DNA from: Rhodococcus pyridinivorans
GTDB lineage: Bacteria; Actinomycetota; Actinomycetes; Mycobacteriales; Mycobacteriaceae
Length of the DNA stretch: 64,000 bases
Direction of reading: 5' to 3'
NCBI RefSeq assembly: GCF_900105195.1
Contig: NZ_FNRX01000002.1
Span: 3,844,001-3,908,000, forward strand
The notes beneath the pieces were generated by a model. That model was not told the DNA's origin and did no database searches. It saw only the letters and a list, made by a program, of their open reading frames with translations. Positions 34,605 to 43,018 of the stretch are shown piece by piece. The number at the start of each line of letters is the position of its first letter. The first letter of the stretch is position 1. The position numbers were made by a program, and so were the translations under genes.

Positions 34605-35642
34605 ATGAGCTTTGCGGCACTTGACCCCCTCGACGTCGCCGGCCGTGTCGTGCAACTGGTCGAGGCCGGCCGCCGCAATTCGACGTACAAGCTCGCGACC
34701 GTCATGGCGCTCGTCGACATCTGCGTCGAGAACACCGCTGCTCCCGACGGGAGTCTCACTGTTCCGATCGACGAGATCACTCATCGGGTCATCGGCTATT
34801 ACTGGAATCAGGTCCGGTCGTTCCACCGCCACGGACGGCTTACTCAGGTCAGGCGCGGACGTTCGATCCCTGATCGAATCGCAGAAGCCAGAGACGTCCT
34901 GATACTCGACGGGCTTCGCACCGCGGAGGTAGCTCGCGAGTCCGCCCATCCGGTCTATCGACGACTCGTTCGCTCCGTACGGCTGACGATCGCGCAACAG
35001 CCACTTACGCACCTGCAGAGCGTTCCTCACAGCGCTACCCGCGACGAGTTCATGTACGACGCGGCGGGCTTCCACAAGAAGATGACCATGAGCGACGTCG
35101 ACCGAATCGCCGTCATCGTGCTGCGACCAGGAGTTCCCGAAGGCTTACGACGGACATCCGTACTGCTCAGGACCTTCGTGCGCTCCGTGTGGGCGCACGA
35201 CGTCATCGACCTCAATCGCGCCGAACTCGACGCCGAGGACATCGACGGGTTTCTCTTCGGCACCGACCGCACAGCACTGCGTGCTCTCGTCGACCCACTC
35301 CGTGACCTGCAGTCAGGTCGTTGCTTCTACTGCGACGGCCGTCTGCAATCCGATGTCCACATCGATCACGTTGTGCCTTGGTCGATGATCCCCATCGACG
35401 GTGTTGCCAACCTGGTGGCAACCGACGCACGATGCAACCTCGACAAGTCGGCGAGCATCCCGGTGCAGGACCACGTGACACGAGCCCTGGAACGACAATC
35501 CTTGTCCGAGATTTCCAGCCTTACCCGCATCCCGGTCCTGCACAAGCGGACGGCGTCGGCTGCTCACGGCGTGTATGCGGCCTTGCCTGCCGGCTCGTTG
35601 CTGTGGAGATCGTCCGGGACGTACCAACCGCACGCGCCCTGA
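34605..35642 (+). CDS. HNH endonuclease
   Basis: A 345-residue protein with a C-terminal HNH nuclease (about 235-290): CFYCDGRLQSDVHIDHVVPWS, then NLVATDARCNLDKS, giving the zinc-cysteine pairs and the DHVVP catalytic core. Residues 1-220 are an uncharacterised alpha/beta region (YKLATVMALVDICVEN, ITHRVIGYYWNQVRSFHR), possibly target recognition or a sensor. First of three plus-strand nuclease genes and 126 bases ahead of the nuclease-helicase. ATG 34605 opens the frame. The module resembles known restriction or anti-phage HNH effectors, but the specific family is not identified. Confidence 0.85.
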   Translation: MSFAALDPLDVAGRVVQLVEAGRRNSTYKLATVMALVDICVENTAAPDGSLTVPIDEITHRVIGYYWNQVRSFHRHGRLTQVRRGRSIPDRIAEARDVLILDGLRTAEVARESAHPVYRRLVRSVRLTIAQQPLTHLQSVPHSATRDEFMYDAAGFHKKMTMSDVDRIAVIVLRPGVPEGLRRTSVLLRTFVRSVWAHDVIDLNRAELDAEDIDGFLFGTDRTALRALVDPLRDLQSGRCFYCDGRLQSDVHIDHVVPWSMIPIDGVANLVATDARCNLDKSASIPVQDHVTRALERQSLSEISSLTRIPVLHKRTASAAHGVYAALPAGSLLWRSSGTYQPHAP

Positions 35643-35682
35643 ACGACCCGCGGCCGCTCTCACCGATATAGTTCTGTCCTGC

Positions 35683-35733
35683 GGCCCGACGGACTTCCGC
35701 TGCGATGAGCAGCCACGGACATGCCCCCACCCG
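35683..35733. repeat. Intergenic repeat 1 upstream of the nuclease-helicase
   Basis: GGCCCGACGGACTTCCGC (35683-35700) and GGACATGCCCCCACCCG recur at 37671-37709 upstream of the EVE-HNH gene; this copy has 12 extra bases in the middle. The repeat overlaps a possible upstream start of the helicase gene, arguing that the real start is later. Confidence 0.6.
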
Positions 35734-35768
35734 CACGAGTGGATTCGTGCTGCCTTGGGGACCTGACT

Positions 35769-37640
35769 GTGACGCTGCTTCGTACTACCGCCCGCCGGAT
35801 CGTCGACCTCGATCGTCCTGAATCACTCGCGGAGCAGTTGTTGGAGCAAATGCTGTTCCGCACGGGACGACGTGCCGGGGAAGCCGAGCAGAGGTCCTGG
35901 ACACGGAGCCTGCCTGTTCTCGCTCGCGATCTCGTCGACGCCGGTCTCCACGACGTCGAGATGCTGCTCGAATATCACTTGCCGTTGACGTCCCAGCGAG
36001 CCGACGTCGTCCTGGCGGGGACGCATCCACAGACCGGCGCGGCTTCGTACGTGGTCGTCGAACTGAAGCAATGGTCGGCAGCGCGCCGATATGAGGACAA
36101 CCCCGAACTTGTCGAGGTATCCGGGATGCCTGGAGGACCGAAGCTGCATCCTGCCGCGCAGGTGAAGGGTTACTGCGACTACCTCGCGGACTTCGCCCGT
36201 ACGGTGTCCGATCAACCGGACGCTCTTGCAGGCATCGCCTATCTGCACAATGCGACCGATCCGGGAGCCGTTGCCGATCTGCGTTCCTATCCGATGAGCG
36301 TCACCGGGCGCATGTTCACCGCTGGCGAGCGCGGGGACATGATCGAATTTCTCCGGAGTCGCCTCGCACCCACGCCCGGCTACGCCGCCGCCGACGCTCT
36401 GATGAAGTCCGCAATCGCACCGTCGCAGCAACTGCTCAAAGTTGCCGCTGCAGAAGTACGCGACCGGCCACAGTTTCATCTGCTCGGCAATCAACAACTC
36501 GCCGTCGACCTCGTGCTTCACGAGGTGGAGCAGTCTCGCGCCGCCGATCGAAAGCGCGTCATCATCGTCACCGGTGGTCCCGGTAGCGGCAAGAGCGTCG
36601 TGGCGTTATCGCTACTCGGTGAGCTCGCCCGGCGCGGCCGAACCGTGCTGCATGCGACAGGGTCCCGATCGTTCACACAAACCCTGCGGAAGGTTGCGGG
36701 GCACCGCGCGCCGCGCGTGCAGAAGATGTTCAAGTACTTCAACCAGTTCATGACGGCGGATCGCAACGGACTGGACGTCCTCATCCTCGACGAGGCGCAC
36801 CGCATCCGTGAGACCTCCGTCGACCGGTACACACGAGCCGAACTCCGCACAGACCGGCCGCAGGTCGACGAACTCATCGCGGCCGCGCGCGTCCCTGTTT
36901 TCCTTCTCGACGAGCACCAGGTTGTACGCCCCGGGGAGATGGGATCCTATGCCCAGATCGAACATTACGCAGCCTCACTGGGTCTCGAGACACAGCACAT
37001 CCACCTGGGAGACCAATTCCGCTGCGGAGGCAGCGAAGAGTACTTGCTGTGGGTGAAGCGGCTACTCGACCTCGAAGACGGAGGGCCGTTCGAGTGGAGA
37101 GGCGATCCCCAGTTCACCGTTCGCGTTGCCGACAGCCCCGAAGAGATGGAGCACCTTCTCTCCCAGCAGAGGGATCTCGGATATTCGGCGCGGATGACGG
37201 CCGGTTACTGCTGGCCGTGGAGCAACGCAGACAAGAACGGGAATCTGGTGCCCGACGTTCGGATCGGTAGTTGGGCACGCCCGTGGAATAGCAAGAGCGA
37301 CCGCAGAATCGGTGACGCTCCCCCATCTGCACTCTGGGCCACTGAGGACGGCGGGTTCGGGCAGGTCGGTTGCGTCTACACGGCCCAGGGTTTCGAATAC
37401 GACTGGAACGGAGTCATCCTCGGACCCGATCTGGTCTGGCGTAACGGACGATTCACGACGATTCGCGAGGCGAACCGCGATCCCGATTTCAAGAACCGCA
37501 CACGAATTTCCGACGTGCGCTTCGACCGGTTGGTCCGCAATGTCTACAAGGTGCTGCTTACCCGCGGAATGATCGGCACCGTCATCTACTCGACCGATGC
37601 CGAAACGCGAGATGCGCTCCGTCAACTGATCTCCGACTGA
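35769..37640 (+). CDS. PD-(D/E)XK nuclease fused to DUF2075 (Schlafen-type) helicase
   Basis: A 623-residue protein. Residues 40-130 look like a PD-(D/E)XK nuclease: EYHLPLTSQRADVVLAG, then VVVELKQWS carrying the D...ExK residues. Residues 245-620 are a DUF2075 P-loop NTPase: VIIVTGGPGSGKSVVALSLL (Walker A), VLILDEAHRI (Walker B), FLLDEHQVV, LGDQFRCGGSEEY and the terminal KVLLTRGMIGTVIYS. DUF2075 proteins are SF1-like ATPases found in defence and stress loci. GTG 35769 is preferred over ATG 35721, which falls inside the repeated intergenic element. Coupled activity on foreign DNA is inferred from domain content and neighbours. Confidence 0.82.
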   Translation: MTLLRTTARRIVDLDRPESLAEQLLEQMLFRTGRRAGEAEQRSWTRSLPVLARDLVDAGLHDVEMLLEYHLPLTSQRADVVLAGTHPQTGAASYVVVELKQWSAARRYEDNPELVEVSGMPGGPKLHPAAQVKGYCDYLADFARTVSDQPDALAGIAYLHNATDPGAVADLRSYPMSVTGRMFTAGERGDMIEFLRSRLAPTPGYAAADALMKSAIAPSQQLLKVAAAEVRDRPQFHLLGNQQLAVDLVLHEVEQSRAADRKRVIIVTGGPGSGKSVVALSLLGELARRGRTVLHATGSRSFTQTLRKVAGHRAPRVQKMFKYFNQFMTADRNGLDVLILDEAHRIRETSVDRYTRAELRTDRPQVDELIAAARVPVFLLDEHQVVRPGEMGSYAQIEHYAASLGLETQHIHLGDQFRCGGSEEYLLWVKRLLDLEDGGPFEWRGDPQFTVRVADSPEEMEHLLSQQRDLGYSARMTAGYCWPWSNADKNGNLVPDVRIGSWARPWNSKSDRRIGDAPPSALWATEDGGFGQVGCVYTAQGFEYDWNGVILGPDLVWRNGRFTTIREANRDPDFKNRTRISDVRFDRLVRNVYKVLLTRGMIGTVIYSTDAETRDALRQLISD

Positions 37641-37670
37641 CCCTCACGACGACTACCGAACACCGAGCAC

Positions 37671-37709
37671 GGCCCGACGGGCTTCCGCAGCAGGACATGC
37701 CCCCACCCG
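37671..37709. repeat. Intergenic repeat 2 upstream of the EVE-HNH gene
   Basis: GGCCCGACGGGCTTCCGCAG followed by CAGGACATGCCCCCACCCG; near-copy of 35683-35733. It begins 31 bases past the helicase stop and ends 27 bases before the EVE-HNH start. Confidence 0.6.
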
Positions 37710-37736
37710 ATGCGAACCTGAGAAGGCGCATGGGCA

Positions 37737-38630
37737 ATGACCAGCTGGATCGTAAAGATCAACGAGAAGACACCACAGCACTGGGATTACGCACGAGACG
37801 ACGGCTTCTGGGACGTCCGTAGCCCGTCGTACTTCAGGAAGATTGTGCCCGGTGACGACATCTACTTCTGGATCACGGGTCAGGGCAATGGGTTTGTTGC
37901 ACGTGCACGAGCGACTTCCGGTCTATACGAAATCACCCCGAGCTCGCAACCCGCGCACTGGAGCGACGTTCAAACCGGCGGCTACACACACCGATTCGAG
38001 TTCGAAACAATCAGTGAGGACGTAGTTTCATCGCCCACCTGGGCACAGCTACAGAAGCTACTCGGCAAAAATCTCGCGGCGCAGGCCGGAGCCAACCAGG
38101 TGTCCGACCCGTCTGCCGAAAGTCGCCTACGCTCACTGTTCGGCACCGAAGCCGATCTCGCTTTCGCCCACTTCCCCGTCGTCGACGTCGAGTTACCCAA
38201 GAGCCTCCCGACGTACGAGAAGGGCGACGACGTCCGTAAGCGCGCACAACGAGCCATCGCGGTGCGATACGGCCAGCCGAAGTTCCGGCGCGCACTGCTG
38301 TCCGCGTACGAACGCCGCTGTGCTGTTACGGGGTGCGACGTCGAAGCGGTATTGGAAGCAGCTCATATCGACCGCTACTTCGGCGAGCACAGCAACCATG
38401 TGACCAATGGTCTGCTCCTTCGCGCCGACCTCCACACCTTGTTCGATCTGCAGCTGTGGACAGTGCGCAGCGACCTCACCGTCGAAGTGGCTCCCCAGCT
38501 CGAGAGCAGCGAGTACCCAGCATTCGCCGGCAAGCGGATTCGAATACCGAAAAGCTCCGCTCATCGCCCGGACGCTGCGGCGCTCGGTCGGCATCGAGAA
38601 GCGTGCGACTGGGTCCGATCGTCTTCATAA
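37737..38630 (+). CDS. EVE-domain HNH endonuclease (modification-dependent restriction candidate)
   Basis: A 297-residue two-domain protein. Residues 1-125 match an EVE/PUA-like base-reading domain: WDYARDDGFWDVRSPSYF, IVPGDDIYFWITGQGNGFVARARAT, HRFEFETI. Residues 180-270 are an HNH nuclease: RRALLSAYERRCAVTGCD, EAAHIDRYFGEHSNHVTNGLLLRADLHTLFD. EVE-HNH proteins are predicted to cut DNA bearing modified cytosine, and this order is typical. Last in the plus-strand nuclease cluster. ATG 37737 is the only start before the EVE motif. Confidence 0.88.
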   Translation: MTSWIVKINEKTPQHWDYARDDGFWDVRSPSYFRKIVPGDDIYFWITGQGNGFVARARATSGLYEITPSSQPAHWSDVQTGGYTHRFEFETISEDVVSSPTWAQLQKLLGKNLAAQAGANQVSDPSAESRLRSLFGTEADLAFAHFPVVDVELPKSLPTYEKGDDVRKRAQRAIAVRYGQPKFRRALLSAYERRCAVTGCDVEAVLEAAHIDRYFGEHSNHVTNGLLLRADLHTLFDLQLWTVRSDLTVEVAPQLESSEYPAFAGKRIRIPKSSAHRPDAAALGRHREACDWVRSSS

Positions 38631-38778
38631 CTCTGGCAGAAGAGCATTATGGCGACCGACTCGGCCGTGCCGCAGATTGGCGTGTGCATGTAACCCGTTG
38701 CGCTGAAGCCTCTTCGAAGATTTTCCTTGCGCATACGGTAGAACGAGTGCCAAGATCTCAAGATCGTCACCGATCCGC

Positions 38779-38830
38779 GTGACGTCACAAGTGAAGAAGG
38801 CCCGCCAGGAGCGGCAACTCCCGACGGGCC
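38779..38830. promoter_or_regulatory. Palindrome and hairpin upstream of the wHTH gene
   Basis: GTGACGTCAC (38779-38788) is a perfect 10-bp palindrome resembling a CRP/TGACGTCA site. Directly after, GGCCCG-CCA-GGAG-CGGCAA-CTCC-CGA-CGGGCC (38799-38830) folds into a symmetric two-part stem. Both lie just before the GAGGAG ribosome site of the next gene. Confidence 0.4.
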
Positions 38831-38857
38831 GGATGTCCGACTATCGAGGAGTCGAAC

Positions 38858-39628
38858 GTGGGCCAGAATACCCTGGCTGGCGGCGTGCGTCGTGGACCGC
38901 GCCTGGCCAGCAACTTCACCATTCTCAGCAATGCCGTCATCAACGACGAGCGCCTCTCCTTCCGGGCTCGGGGCGTACTCATCTGGATGCTGTCCAAACC
39001 GGATGACTGGCGTACCCGGTCCGACTCGATCGCCGGCCAGTCGCCGAAGGACGGTCGCGATGCCATCCGCTCCGCTCTCCGGGAGCTCGCCGAACTCGGT
39101 TACCTGATCCGCGAGAAGATCCAGAACGAGCGCGGTCAGTGGATCACCATTCAGACGATCTACGAGGAGCCACATGTCCAGCCGGGGCCTGAAAAACCGA
39201 CCCGCGGCAACGCGGACGTCGGAGAGCCAGGCGGTCTTTTAAGTACTGATTCACCAAGGACCGAAACCAACCGCACGTCGCGACTCTCGAACGCATCGCA
39301 CAGTCCTCAGGTCGCACGATTGGCGGCGGCATGTAAGCAATCCGGGCTGACAGCGACATTCGCGTACCTCAGGCTGGATGCCGTAGCCGCGATCGAAGCG
39401 TTGATCGCGACGCACGGCGTCCCGACGCTGGTGGCAGCAGCGAAGGCAGCGCATCGCCCCAGTGATCCGATGCGATACGCGCACGCATGGCTGCCGATGT
39501 GGCAGGGATTGTCTATTCCACGGATTCGACCGGTGAAGTGCGGTGAGTGTGACGAGTACGGGTGGCTACCGGACGACGCGCACGGCAGGGCGGTGAGGTG
39601 TCCTTGCCGAACTCCTCAGGCAGCGTGA
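38858..39628 (+). CDS. Winged-helix protein of mobile-element type
   Basis: A 256-residue protein with an N-terminal winged helix (NFTILSNAVINDERLSFRARGVLIWMLSKPDDWRTRSDSIAG, then RSALRELAELGYL) like those on actinobacterial plasmids and integrative elements, a variable linker (110-150), and a C-terminal zinc-ribbon-like CGECDEYGWLPDDAHGRAVRCPC. GTG 38858 has GAGGAG seven bases upstream. The domain is shared with replication-associated proteins of mobile elements; its own role is not known. It may be the remnant or regulator of an integrative element that carried the nuclease cluster. Confidence 0.7.
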   Translation: MGQNTLAGGVRRGPRLASNFTILSNAVINDERLSFRARGVLIWMLSKPDDWRTRSDSIAGQSPKDGRDAIRSALRELAELGYLIREKIQNERGQWITIQTIYEEPHVQPGPEKPTRGNADVGEPGGLLSTDSPRTETNRTSRLSNASHSPQVARLAAACKQSGLTATFAYLRLDAVAAIEALIATHGVPTLVAAAKAAHRPSDPMRYAHAWLPMWQGLSIPRIRPVKCGECDEYGWLPDDAHGRAVRCPCRTPQAA

Positions 39629-39641
39629 GGACCGACAGCGG

Positions 39642-40130
39642 CTACTCGCACTGGTTCATTTCGTCGAGATTCTCGGCCTCACTGATGCAATCGCTGTAGT
39701 CCTGTAGGTCGGTCCCGATTTGGTCGAGATCGCTCCCGAGCTGGTCGACGGCGGTGAAGAACATGACGATGCCAACGATTCCGAAGATCACAGCAAGAGC
39801 ACTGAGGATGGTACCCGAAATTGCGGTCTTCTTGTTCGTCGCCTTGTTCTTACGGCAACGGCTGATACCCGCCAGACCCAGAGCGAGCCCGATGATGCCG
39901 AGAATGAAGCCGATGAACCCGGTGATCGGCATCAGGCAGAACAGGAGACCAACGATCCCCAGAATCAGCGAGGCCAGACCCATCCCATTCCTCTCCGGAT
40001 TGACGGGAGCCGGTGCTCCGAATCCCGGCCCCGTCATGGGACGAGTCTGCTCTGTCCACTGATTTCCGTCCCACCACCGCTCGACGCCCGGGCTATTGCC
40101 GTCCGCGTACCATCCCGCTTGCGTGCTCAT
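39642..40130 (-). CDS. DUF2510/DUF4190 membrane protein
   Basis: A 162-residue protein with an N-terminal DUF2510 motif (AGWYADGNSPGVERWWDGNQWTEQTRP), two or three hydrophobic helices with the DUF4190 pattern (MGLASLILGIVGLLFCLMPITGF, RKNKATNKKTAISGTILSALAVIFGI) and an acidic C-terminal tail (DLDQIGTDLQDYSDCISEAEN). Widespread in actinobacteria, role unknown, often near ESX or envelope genes. ATG 40130 is chosen over the adjacent GTG 40133. It converges on the winged-helix gene. Confidence 0.85.
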   Translation of the reverse strand: MSTQAGWYADGNSPGVERWWDGNQWTEQTRPMTGPGFGAPAPVNPERNGMGLASLILGIVGLLFCLMPITGFIGFILGIIGLALGLAGISRCRKNKATNKKTAISGTILSALAVIFGIVGIVMFFTAVDQLGSDLDQIGTDLQDYSDCISEAENLDEMNQCE

Positions 40131-40412
40131 CACTTGTCCATTCTCGACTGGGATTTGTTGGACTAATCGGCATGCAAGCGAGCACTGTTACCGGGTCCGC
40201 CCAGCGGCGGGTCGCAGTAAGAGTGCACCGCCGGTGCCTGCTGTAGTGGAGCTCATCAAGGGACCGACCGAGTTGGCGCACCGCACCGCGTTGCCACTGC
40301 CCCAGAGTTCACGGTATAGGCCGGGCCGGCAAGAGATCGATTCTGTGGAGACCAGCGTGCTCACCGACGACGTCGAGGGCCCCATATACTGCTACTCGGC
40401 GGACGGTCGTAG

Positions 40413-40850
40413 AAGGTCACCCGCATCGCCTGGAAGCGACGGCACGTGTTCGTCGAGCCAACCCATATCCAAGACCACGCCAAGTGGGATCCCCTGCCCG
40501 ACGGTGCATCGTTCGAGATCGCGCGCGACATTCGCGATATCCTGCTGGGTGCAATACCCTCCGGAGTCACGTTGACGCGGCGAGCCGTAGCGGCGTTTGA
40601 CGGTCAGCGGGTGCACCGCTCCGACCAAGTCACCGACGGCGCGTTGGTCATCATGCGCGACGATCGGAACGACCGGCGCTGGTGGACGTGGGCCGGCTCG
40701 AAGGCCAGCCGCACCTCGCGGCGTGGACCCTGGGCTTGGTTCCGCCGCGACAACGGATCGGGCCTGGATGGCTGCGCTTGCACGTCGACCTGACGGTCGC
40801 TGATATCCGTGACGGACTGCCCGCGTTACGCACCCGAGTTCGAAGCTGCT
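40413..40850 (+). pseudogene. Fragment of an Lhr-like DEAD/DEAH helicase
   Basis: The frame starting after a TAG at 40410 reads KVTRIAWKRRHVFVEPTHIQD, GASFEIARDIRDILLG, GVTLTRRAV and RRWWTWAGSKAS; a frameshift near 40711 continues as LAAWTLGLVPPRQRIGPGWLRLHVDL. These motifs match the C-terminal part of actinobacterial Lhr-type helicases (LTRRA, WWTWAG). N-terminal ATPase motifs are absent, so this is a dead 3' fragment next to an IS3 remnant. Confidence 0.5.
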
Positions 40851-40980
40851 CTCTGCGATGGATGCCGGCGCACTGCGGGTTTGAATTTCTCGGCAGCGTT
40901 GCCAGAGCACCGGGACTGCTGCACGGATCGATGACATCTGAACTGCGGTGTCGTCAGGCACTGCTGGAAGGATCGACCCC

Positions 40981-41667
40981 GTGCCCGAGCCCTACACGAA
41001 AGAGTTCCGCGACGACGTCGTGCGCGTGGCCCGCCACCGCGAACCAGGCCAGCACTTGCGGCAGTTCGCCGCGGACTTCGGCATCAGCGCATCCTGCTCG
41101 ACCAACTGGATGCGAAAGGCTGACGTCGAAGACCGCATCACACCCGGCACCACCGCCGGTGAGAGCGCTGAACTGCGCGAAGGGAAGTACCCCCGCCGAG
41201 CACCGCACCGACGAGGGCAAGCTCCGCCTGTGTGATCAAGGACGTCTGCTCGAACCAGATCGTCGGCTACTCGATTGGTGACCGGATGAAGTCTCGACTC
41301 GCTGTGGCCGCCCTCGAATCCGCAGTGGCTCGGCGAGGTTCGGTCGCCGGGTACGTGGTGCATCCCGATGGCGGATCGCAATTTCGCAGCCGGCATTCGT
41401 TCGCGTTCTGGGGCTGTCACGGCTTGGTCAGGACGATGTGCCCGGGTCGGGGCGGCCGGCGACAACGCCGCGATGGAATCGTTCTTTGCGCTGCTCCAGC
41501 GCAACGTCCTCGACCGGCAGCGTTGGGTCACTTGCGAGCAGTTGCGCGTCGCGATCGTCACTGGGGCACCACCCGCTTGCGGTAAGAGGATCGCGCGGAC
41601 TTATCACCGTTGGAAACGTCAGCTCCCACTGGGCAGATTGACGCCTGTCGAGTTCGAGACATCATGA
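40981..41667 (+). pseudogene. IS3-family transposase remnant (orfA/orfB with deletion and frameshifts)
   Basis: GTG 40981 opens an OrfA-like N-terminus (PYTKEFRDDVVRVARHREPGQ, FAADFGISASCSTNWMRKADVED). After about residue 65 (SAELRE) it joins OrfB at AEHRTDEGKLRLC, an internal deletion of several hundred bases, then a frameshift gives VIKDVCSNQIVGYSIGDRMKS...VVHPDGGSQFRSR. Another shift near 41415 restores GAAGDNAAMESFFALLQRNVLD (catalytic Glu) and ends RLTPVEFETS at 41667. The element cannot encode an active transposase. Confidence 0.8.
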
Positions 41668-41763
41668 CTACACCAACCGCACAGGCTGCGTGATCGAAAC
41701 TGTCACCGAGTCGTGCACCAGGTCCAATCGTCCTGGTCTACGCGGGACTGCTGCTGTCAGCTC

Positions 41764-42690
41764 TCAGCCTGCGCTGAGAAAGCGGACGTAACTAATTTCC
41801 AGGAGTTCTCGGTCAGGCTGCTCACTACGAGACGGCGGAACCACCATCAGCTTCTGTCCATGCCGCTCCTTCAAGCCATGCTCGAGCATCGGGCCGTCGA
41901 TCTCGTCCAAAAGGGCCCTCCGGATCTCCACGACCAAGTCCGGCGTAATGCCAAGGATGTTCACGTCGTACGCAGCGTGGTGGATCTTGCACAGAGCGAG
42001 CCCGTTAGTCACCGACGCAATACCTGCCTCGTGTGAGTCAGGCACAATATGCGCAGCATCCAACAGCTCACTATGACCGAGAGCGCAGACCGCACATCGC
42101 GTTTCGTACGCACGCATCACAGTTGCACGAAAAACCGGCTGATGGAGCCGACGCTTTGTCTCTGCTACGACATATCGCCGAAGCTGCTCTTCCGCTCGGG
42201 AATCGGGACGATGAAGATCGCGAGCGACTTCGGTGGCGATGACGAACTGGTGTTCGTCAGGTTCTTCCCCGATGATGAACACCGGATAGATGGGCTGGAA
42301 CAAGCTCGGACCGACGCCGTAGAACCAGATCAGTGGCACGCCCTCGTTCATGGCCGCGCGTAAACCACGATTGTCCATGTTGTTCGGGTCGGTCGTCGAC
42401 CACTTGTAGCGCAAGAGTCCGTCCGAGCCGACCTGATCCTCGTACGGACGCTTCGCACCGGGCGCGCGATACGTCGTACTGATGGACAGAGCTGACGAAA
42501 GCTCCTTCGGCTTCCGGATCCCGCGCGTCGGGTCCATGAGCCGGAACATCTCCCCATCGATCGTGAAGTCGAGGAGGTCCTGTCGACTGATCGGATCGAG
42601 ACCGTCATTCGTGCGGATGGTCAACCATGCCATTGCCTCGCGGCGGAGACGAGCATCGAAATCGTCGCCGCTCCACGAACCGTCACTCAC
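41764..42690 (-). CDS. HNH endonuclease with N-terminal PUA/SRA-like reader domain
   Basis: A 308-residue protein. Residues 25-160 form a reader-like domain (RQDLLDFTIDGEMFRLMDPTRGIRKPKELSSALSIS, LRYKWSTTDPNNMDNRGLRAAM, PLIWFYGVGPSLFQPIYPVFI), a layout seen in modification-dependent endonucleases. Residues 200-250 are HNH: RCAVCALGHSELLDAAHIVPDSHEAG, NGLALCKIHHAAYD. It likely cleaves modified DNA as a type IV-like enzyme. GTG 42690 has a perfect AGGAGG four bases upstream of ATTT. Convergent with the IS3 remnant; second reader-HNH gene in the region after the EVE-HNH. Confidence 0.82.
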   Translation of the reverse strand: MSDGSWSGDDFDARLRREAMAWLTIRTNDGLDPISRQDLLDFTIDGEMFRLMDPTRGIRKPKELSSALSISTTYRAPGAKRPYEDQVGSDGLLRYKWSTTDPNNMDNRGLRAAMNEGVPLIWFYGVGPSLFQPIYPVFIIGEEPDEHQFVIATEVARDLHRPDSRAEEQLRRYVVAETKRRLHQPVFRATVMRAYETRCAVCALGHSELLDAAHIVPDSHEAGIASVTNGLALCKIHHAAYDVNILGITPDLVVEIRRALLDEIDGPMLEHGLKERHGQKLMVVPPSRSEQPDRELLEISYVRFLSAG

Positions 42691-43018
42691 AAATCCTCCT
42701 GATTACCCCATCAGAGACCACGCGCCGGCGATATTTCGGCGCATCAGTCGAATGATCCCTATTGAACCATTAGCAACTAGAACGCCTTCCTCGTGGCCTC
42801 ACCCAGCGATTGCATGGAAGTGTCGTCTACTTTCCATGGGTCCCAGCCGGCGGACGGACCCTCATCACCAAGCCGGAATGCCTTCACTACGGCGCTGGCA
42901 GCGGCGTCAGGACCCGGATACGTCGCGCCCAGCAGCGCACAAACCTGAGCTCAAAGGCGACGAGAGGCCGGCTTCGCTCGGCCCGCGGTGGGTCACCGAC
43001 CGGGTTAGGGTCGCTCCC
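42691..43018. other. Intergenic stretch between divergent HNH and Abhydrolase_9 genes
   Basis: 328 bases with no convincing gene. The left third contains the AGGAGG ribosome site and presumably the promoter of the HNH gene; the right end holds a -10-like TAGGGT (43006-43011). Short frames here lack family-like sequence. Confidence 0.6.
43006..43011 (+). promoter_or_regulatory. -10 box placing transcription start at the GTG (leaderless)
   Basis: TAGGGT (TANNNT type) ends seven bases before GTG 43019, the distance expected when transcription begins at the start codon. No ribosome site precedes the GTG. Confidence 0.45.

Noticed and set aside
35721..35768. Start of the nuclease-helicase at ATG 35721
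   Set aside because: This ATG lies within an intergenic element that recurs at 37671-37709 in another context; GTG 35769 begins the conserved protein.
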